Shown here in pieces: positions 58,111-64,000 of a stretch of DNA of 64,000 nt. Location: NCBI GenBank assembly GCA_947579605.1, contig OX388329.1, positions 204,153-268,152 of the forward strand. The letters are read 5' to 3'. A program made the position numbers and the translations under genes. Position 1 is the first letter of the stretch. Every line of letters starts with the position of its first letter. Below the pieces are notes generated by a model. That model did not search any database and was not told the DNA's origin. It worked only from the letters and a program-made list of their open reading frames with translations. The stretch is from Athripsodes cinereus. Taxonomy: Eukaryota > Arthropoda > Insecta > Trichoptera > Leptoceridae.

Positions 58111-58544
58111 ACACATTGCAGGCTATGATATGTAGACAATGTCTAAAAGTAGCACTGGTTAAATGAAAAACACTTTTCACAAAAAAAATATAGTAAACTT
58201 CACCTCTATTCAACATTATAATGAAAAAAATTTGTTTCATTTCACAATGAGTTTATGAAAGAACTCGAAAGTAATAGTTTATGAGTTTATGAAGAGCACA
58301 ACATTATATTCCTACACATGTCGTAATATCTAATCAATATTCATATTTCTAAATGTTCTAGATTCGTATTATATACAATATCATATAAAGCATAATTATA
58401 ATTAGATAAAAAAAATACTAGAAACATTGTTTGTAGTTGAATTAAATAGAAGCTTTCTTTATTACATATACCTACATGTATTAAGTATTCAATTATAAAA
58501 TATTTAATTATATTTAATCTATTGAGATATTCAATATACAAATT

Positions 58545-58740
58545 GAGTTCATCGGTAGCCTGGAGGTACATTCTTTACCTCATGAACAAGAGGTGAAAGA
58601 TTCGATCCCAGGTGCCGGTAAACTTCCCTTTCACGGCACAAGCCTTCAGCTAACTGTGAAAGGTGTATAAAGTTGTATTTGGGTTTATAAAAAAAACCCA
58701 GATACATCTTTGAAAAAAAAAATAAAAAAACAAAAAAAAA
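58545..58740 (+). mobile_element. tRNA-derived SINE family 2 copy
   Basis: GTTCATCGGTAGCCTGGAGG with B-box-like GATTCGATCCC, then CTAACTGTGAAAGGTGTATA and TTGTATTTGGGTTTATAAAA with a long A-rich tail. Colinear with the 19111-19290 copy. The gap 58111-58544 is AT-rich without features. Confidence 0.82.
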
Positions 58741-59068
58741 CTGTATCTAATTAAAAAATTATTAGGTAGGTACATTTAGCAAAAATAACTAAGGCAGTTA
58801 TTTGTTTAATATTCTTGTGGACAGGTTTCTCTTCTTCGTCCACGCACCACAACTGATAATTCAAATATTAAAGCCTGAACGTAACATAAAACATCATTGT
58901 ACCAAATGACAGAATATGTACATTAGTAATAAATATTTAGGTATTACTAATCAGTCCATACTTACACACTTCTGAAATAACAAGTACTAGTCCTTTACTT
59001 TATATGTTATTTTCTTAGTTATTATACTCAAATAAAATTATATCTTAGATTTTACTCTTAAGGTTAGG

Positions 59069-59617
59069 TATATCGTTGCCGTGGATGTGAAGTGATCTAA
59101 CCCACAAAACAGACATTTCGAGAAAAAGGGTGTTGAAGTTACGCTGTCACATCCAAAAGTACTAATCTGAAAATAACTAAGTTATTTTTGCATGGATTTC
59201 GCTAAAATTTTTACACAATATTCCTGATCACTACATATATATACCTAAATAACAAAACATCAAAGAATTTTTATATTTTAGAAGTAAACACGAATTTATC
59301 ATTTGGGCTATTTCACCACTGTAGCTGAGAAAGTTGTTGGAAAGTTAGGCGCTATGCGGCTTGGATCTTTTCACTTCTATAATTTAATTGAACCATTTGT
59401 TCCTATATTCGTTAGTGAAATGCTCTAACACATTTGAAATGATGTAAAAACACTTAACATCTCTTCATTATCTTCCAAAAATGCCCTTTAGGAATATCAA
59501 ATCACTTATTTCTCTTCACCACTATGTTCTCCGTGGTTTTCTGAACAAAACTGCATACTTAACTCATTTTTCAAAAAAGTGTGGCTTGGATCACTTCACC
59601 TCCACGGCAACGATATA
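59069..59617. mobile_element. TIR element (MITE) with ~30-bp ends
   Basis: TATATCGTTGCCGTGGATGT then GAAGTGATC at 59069 is mirrored by GATCACTTCACCTCCACGGC then AACGATATA ending at 59617, with one mismatch. The outer TA dinucleotides may be the target duplication of a mariner-type element. No open frame inside. The following gap 59618-60827 is AT-rich with no gene. Confidence 0.82.
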
Positions 59618-60827
59618 ATACCATTTATGTTAGTTTGCTGTTCAGTATTCTTGCACCGGTATTAAATAGGTCTAAGCACTTGTATTCTTTACATTTGTCT
59701 TTGTATTATAATTTTGTATCAGCTACTACAAATTTACTACATTTTGTTTGTGGTTTTTATCTATGAATGTAACATAATTATATTGAAATCTGTCAAAATG
59801 TTTATTATTATTTGCAAATTCGTTCATTATTTGTAACTTATTAATTTTATGATAGATTTATTTTTATGTGTTTCTGTGAAATGTGCATATTGTGATTCTC
59901 ATCATAATTTTTTTAAAGGCTATAAGTATGACGATGAAACAAATAAATATAATTTTGTAATCACATTATCAATATCATTTCTTTAGAAATATATTCATGA
60001 ATTATTTGGAGAATTTCCAGCAATTTCTCTCAAAAACAAAGAATTAAAGTTTATTTGTTAATGTTGAATTGTTTTTACCAACAGATATTTAAATTACTTA
60101 ATATAATTATTGTTATTTTATTGATTGAGTTTATTAGAAAAATCAATCGCAAAAAATATGTTTCCCGCTAGGGTAAAGATTTTTTTTTCATATTTTTTTA
60201 CATTTGGTTTACATAATGGCCATATATACCAAATAAATAGATCTAATTTGCACAATTTATGCACATAATACAAAACAGCTGTAGGTATTATAACTATATA
60301 TTTACTAATCTCAAAATCCACTGTTTCTTTATAAAAGTCATTTATTATTATTACTTATATAAAAACATATTACCGCTTCATATATAATATTGTAATGCAT
60401 AATATTACATATAAGCTACATTATTGTATTATTTAACCACACTGTATACCAACCATATTATTATATATTCTGAATTCAATTATATTTGCACTTGATGTTA
60501 TGCTTTAAAAACTGTCTTTCATTTATTATTCCCAAAATGACTATAAATTAGATTAATTACAAACTTTGAATAATTTTCAAAAATTTATTATAACACATTA
60601 ACTTAAAAATACACTTTAAATTATAAAATTTCTTATCCTATTAATTAAAATTAATTTGAATATGGGATAGAATCACAAATATTGTAACTAATACATATAT
60701 AATTAATATTAAACTCCACCAAATTCTAAAAATAATAAATTCTTCCTTTAACCAACACCAAGTTCTATTTAACAACAAATTTTTTATAGTCCTAATTTAT
60801 TTCTTAAAATATAAAAGAATTACTATT

Positions 60828-61079
60828 CTTTCCCGTGGAGCACCCGGTAAAGAATTGGTCTCCCACTCTTCTGCGTAAGTTTTCGAGTGTCCTGTAAAAG
60901 GCAGGTGTTCGAAAAAAATAAGACATTTTACATCTTAAATTCAGCGTTGAGGTTTGCCACCCATCCTGAATGTCTTGATTTTACACTGGCACGAAGAGGA
61001 CAGTTTGTATGTTTCTTACATACAGCTGATCTGCTGGCTACCCCACTTGTGGGATATGCCGTGATGGTATAGTAGTAGT
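60828..61079 (+). mobile_element. SINE-like family 1, best complete copy
   Basis: Starts CTTTCCCGTGGAGCACCCGG, has GTAAAAGGCAGGTGTTCGAA (a weak B-box-like end), CATTTTACATCTTAAATTCA, CACCCATCCTGAATGTCTTG, and ends CTACCCCACTTGTGGGATAT then GCCGTGATGGTATAGTAGTA. No open frame. The tail is similar to the LINE family A end (CCCACTTGGGACACGGCGTG AGGGTATAG). The tRNA origin of the head is not convincing. Confidence 0.85.
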
Positions 61080-61139
61080 ACTATTCTTTCATCCATATAT
61101 TTTCTGAAGATCTAGATAAATTTCGCTCTCAGAATATAC

Positions 61140-61260
61140 TATTCCAACAACACGAGTGTCAGGAATATCGTGGGAAGAGTTGACACAGCTGGCAGTTCAA
61201 GACGCTTTGAATGGAGAAGGCTGGTTCCTGCCCAATGTTCCCGCGAGGTTTTTGAGAGGT
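61140..61260 (+). other. GC-raised coding-like fragment, unknown
   Basis: The + frame reads TRVSGISWEELTQLAVQDAL then NGEGWFLPNVPARFLRGDR without a stop, in a patch clearly richer in GC than its flanks. It could be a LINE C-terminus or an isolated exon; I do not recognise it. Bases 61261-61905 hold nothing else. Confidence 0.3.
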
Positions 61261-61917
61261 GATCGAAATATTAGGAAATTTATGGAAATATATTTTTTTA
61301 AATTAAGCCCTCAAAAATACAGAACCTACAGTACAAAAACTGAAATTTCAGAAAAGTAAATACTGGTATAATTTTTTTAAAAGTTCATAAAATAAAATAA
61401 ACAATAACATAAAAAGGTATTTTCTTAATCAATGTTACAAATTATGTAATATTGTAAACATAATAACAAAATTAATGAAAAAAAAATGAGTGGTCTAGCT
61501 CTCGTTGTCTAATCATCAAGTCCCCAAGTCATCAGGCTAGCATCAAGTAAAGAAGTTACATGTTGGTGTCAAATATCATAATTACCTATACAATTTTGTT
61601 ATTGGAAAGCAATACAATAGTGGTGATAAAGACAGTGGTGACAAACAATGGTGGTCTCCCCAATATTGTCAAAAGGCAAATGTTGAAGATGTCTTTATTA
61701 ATCTATCCATACATTTTATACACCCACAACGGTACTCAATTTATTTCAATTTAAAACATTTTTAAAATTCGTTGAATTCTTCAAATGGAGTATTTGTTGA
61801 GAATTAAATTTTCATATCAATTTATTGTCAGTTGTTTGAGGTTAGTATTATTGCAAAACACCATTCATAAGTGAGAATTGAAGAAGGGTACCTAATAGGA
61901 GAGTAGGGTCATTGCAC

Positions 61918-62005
61918 CTAGAGGGTTACTCCCGGGAATTCCCGGGAAAATTCTCTAATTTTTATTTCCCGTTTCCCGGGAAAAAAACGAATCCTTTCCC
62001 GGGAA
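61918..62005 (+). repeat. TTCCCGGGAA repeat block
   Basis: Four TCCCGGGA palindromes occur within 90 bases (TACTCCCGGGAATTCCCGGG and two more). TAGAGGGTTACTCCCGGGAA looks like the end of another DNA element inserted next to the pogo-like terminus; its partner end was not found. Confidence 0.55.
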
Positions 62006-63286
62006 AAAATACAAATTATTAGTCATGCAGATAGCCATACCGATACCGAAATTTTTGTTTAGTTAACTGTAATAGTCGTGATAAACTTGTAGAAGCTGAC
62101 GAATATTTTGATATGAAAATATGAAAAATAATATTAATTACCAATATAAGTGTTATACTTTAAAAAAAAAACTTAATTATAGCTTCAATGTATTCGTTTG
62201 AAAGAAGCATAATTATTCTAAATATAATTCGAAATCGGAGGTGTGTTTGGCCGATAATGTATAAGAATCCTACAATTTTTCATGTTTTTTTTTACATATT
62301 TCGAAAAGTTAGATAGTTCTTAAAAATATTAGTGCAGCCAACTGTCATTTTTTTTGTTTTATTCATGGATATTAACCGATATAAAATATCTTTTTTTTGT
62401 CGAAATTTCTCATTTTTTAAAGTCAAAAATCTTTAAAAACTTTGCCAAAATCCATAACATTTTTTTGCTTGATAGGATGATCAAAAATCAAAAGTTTATA
62501 TATTTTGTAAACAATTTTTATTTTGATATAACATAGAGTACCTAAATAAATCTCGTCAGTCAGCTATTTAGTTTTTTTTAAGCAAATTACTTATATTGGT
62601 AACAAAAATTTGATTTTTTTTATCAAATCAAAATGTTTGCAAGGGTCAACAAGTTATGAGAGTTTTTATACCAAATTTGTTGAAAATTGAATATTTATAA
62701 ATATAATAATGAATTTCCCATGACATTTTGTCTTAAACTGACTCCAGGTCACACATGCACAATTTTTTAATGCTAGTATGCTTTTTGTCATCCGTGCTCA
62801 TTTTAATATCCCCTGTGATGTCATTAGTGGTGGTTGTTATTACGCATGCTGCTGTAAAAAAAATATTCTAACACAAGGTATGTTTTTTCTAATTTCTTAT
62901 GAATCAGGATAAGGACAAGGGTATTTTAATATACATACATCTTTTTCAAGACATTATTTTTTTGATTGATTAGTATTTACTATAGGTAGTCATTATTGCT
63001 TTGAATAATATTGATTGCCATATTTCTTGAATTTAGTAATTTTGAGTAGGTACTTTATTAGCAGTGTCAATCACTGGAGTCGTATATTGAACTAATTTCC
63101 CAGTCTTTGACAATGTGTCAATTACTGGGGTTTATAAGAAATCCAGTGTTTGCCACTACTACCAAATATTTTTATTTATTTATTTTTTCTATTAACATCA
63201 TCAGTAAGGGAAGGCATTTGAAACTCTAGTTATGAATTTAAACATTTTGTGATAAATAGTGGTAAATTTATTTGTGTTTGTGACAG

Positions 63287-63424
63287 ATGACTCCAAACAA
63301 AAAAACAAAAAAACCCAAATTCCTTTGGGATAAAGAGGAAATGAAGAGTGTAGTAGTTGCTGTCAAAAATGGCATGTCTCCAATGCAACCATCCTAAAGA
63401 TATAAAGTACCCAGAAGCTCATTA
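63287..63424 (+). pseudogene. pogo/CENP-B-type transposase N-terminus, broken
   Basis: The frame MTPNKKTKKPKFLWDKEEMK then SVVVAVKNGMSPMQPS is followed by an in-frame TAA at 63395 and then RYKVPRS in the same frame. This matches the psq-type helix-turn-helix that opens pogo-like transposases (W-x-K-E-x-M...AV..G....A..Y.VP.ST). A TTTGTGACAG acceptor precedes the ATG. The rest of the transposase is gone. Confidence 0.6.
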
Positions 63425-64000
63425 ATTTATATTTGACTTTTGTCTTTTCAAATGAGATTTTTGACGATAATGTCCGCTAATTTTTTTTTTATTTTTTTTT
63501 AAGTGTAGGTATATACTTTTCAATAATAGTACGTAAATATGTTTGTTTTTATTTCTTATAAACATTTTAAACAGTCTCAGTTTATTTAATTACTTTACTA
63601 CTATGAAGTATTATTTTTTCTATGTGTCAAACACTGGAGTTTTATGTGTCAATAACTGGTGAAATTGTGACAAACACTAGATATCACCAACTCAATTAAT
63701 TAAAAAAAATATTATAAATGTGTAGTGACACATGTGATAAATATAGGTAGGTTATTATATTTATAGGATAACCAGCTACTTAAATTCAAGAAAAAACTAC
63801 CATTTTATAAAAAAAACATAGGAAATATGAAACAAAATTGTGACAAATTTCTTATTGTGTACAAAGACTGGTGCACTGACCCTACCTATATATGTATGTA
63901 TTTATAGGAATCTTGGAATCTATTTCATGCAAGTTGAAAAAAAAAATGAGAAAACATTTGACGACTTTCCAAATTTCATAAGGCTACTACTTAGACGATG

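Larger units (their letters stand above)
61906..63882. mobile_element. pogo-like DNA transposon remnant with TA target duplication
   Basis: GGGTCATTGCACC at 61906 and GGTGCACTGACCC ending at 63882 are inverted repeats with one mismatch. Both are flanked by TA (61904-61905, 63883-63884), the target duplication of Tc1/mariner-pogo elements. Inside lies a broken helix-turn-helix frame (63287-63424). The motif TGTCAAnnACTGG recurs at about 63067, 63116, 63625, 63648, with relatives near 63144 and 63674. A CCCGGG-rich block follows the left end at once. 1977 bp. Confidence 0.75.

Overview
The window looks like an arthropod nuclear genome, most probably a moth or butterfly. It is very AT-rich and full of short TACCTACC-type microsatellites. 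It has canonical GT-AG introns, a TTAGG-like interstitial tract, a Helitron of the kind common in Lepidoptera, and a dense mix of retrotransposons and DNA transposons. The species assignment is inference; nothing in the sequence names it. There are no bacterial-type operons, CRISPR arrays or rRNA genes.

One ordinary cellular gene appears to span the window on the + strand. Four exons (14884-14982, 25115-25272, 36987-37164, 42624-43291) join with matching reading phases into 366 codons plus a stop. They encode the C-terminal part of an unrecognised protein with two transmembrane helices, a cysteine cluster just inside the second helix, an Asn- and Pro-rich linker and an acidic tail. The first coding exon was not found. 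The introns are 5.5 to 11.7 kb long and packed with mobile DNA.

Region by region. 1-5251 holds a BEL/Pao LTR retrotransposon on the - strand with an open gag-pol frame. Its 5' LTR and primer-binding site are present, but its 3' end is cut off and joined to an inverted LTR-like piece. 5330-14600 carries a decayed Jockey/CR1-type LINE, 3' tails of an RT-encoding LINE, SINE-like copies, hairpins and a non-autonomous Helitron. 14884-25114 (intron) has a nearly full but mutated APE-type LINE, tRNA-derived SINEs and the 3' end of an R4/Dong-like LINE with a restriction-like endonuclease. 25115-36986 has a minisatellite next to a splice donor, a hAT element with an 8-bp target duplication, several foldback elements and a 91-bp minisatellite. 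36987-43291 has the last two host exons and another tRNA-derived SINE. 43292-48651 is mostly AT-rich sequence with tandem duplications. 48652-51807 encodes an apparently intact two-exon THAP/P-element-type transposase. 51895-64000 has TIR elements, a tandem array that seems to have grown from a SINE head and holds a 228-bp foldback, a 182-bp near-perfect palindrome, and a pogo-like element with TA target duplication.

The mobile elements seem to depend on each other. The recurrent ~260-bp SINE-like family (about ten copies) ends with nearly the same ~30-bp 3' sequence as the recurrent LINE fragments, which suggests the LINE machinery mobilises it. Apart from the BEL/Pao gag-pol and the THAP transposase, every mobile-element gene here is truncated or broken.
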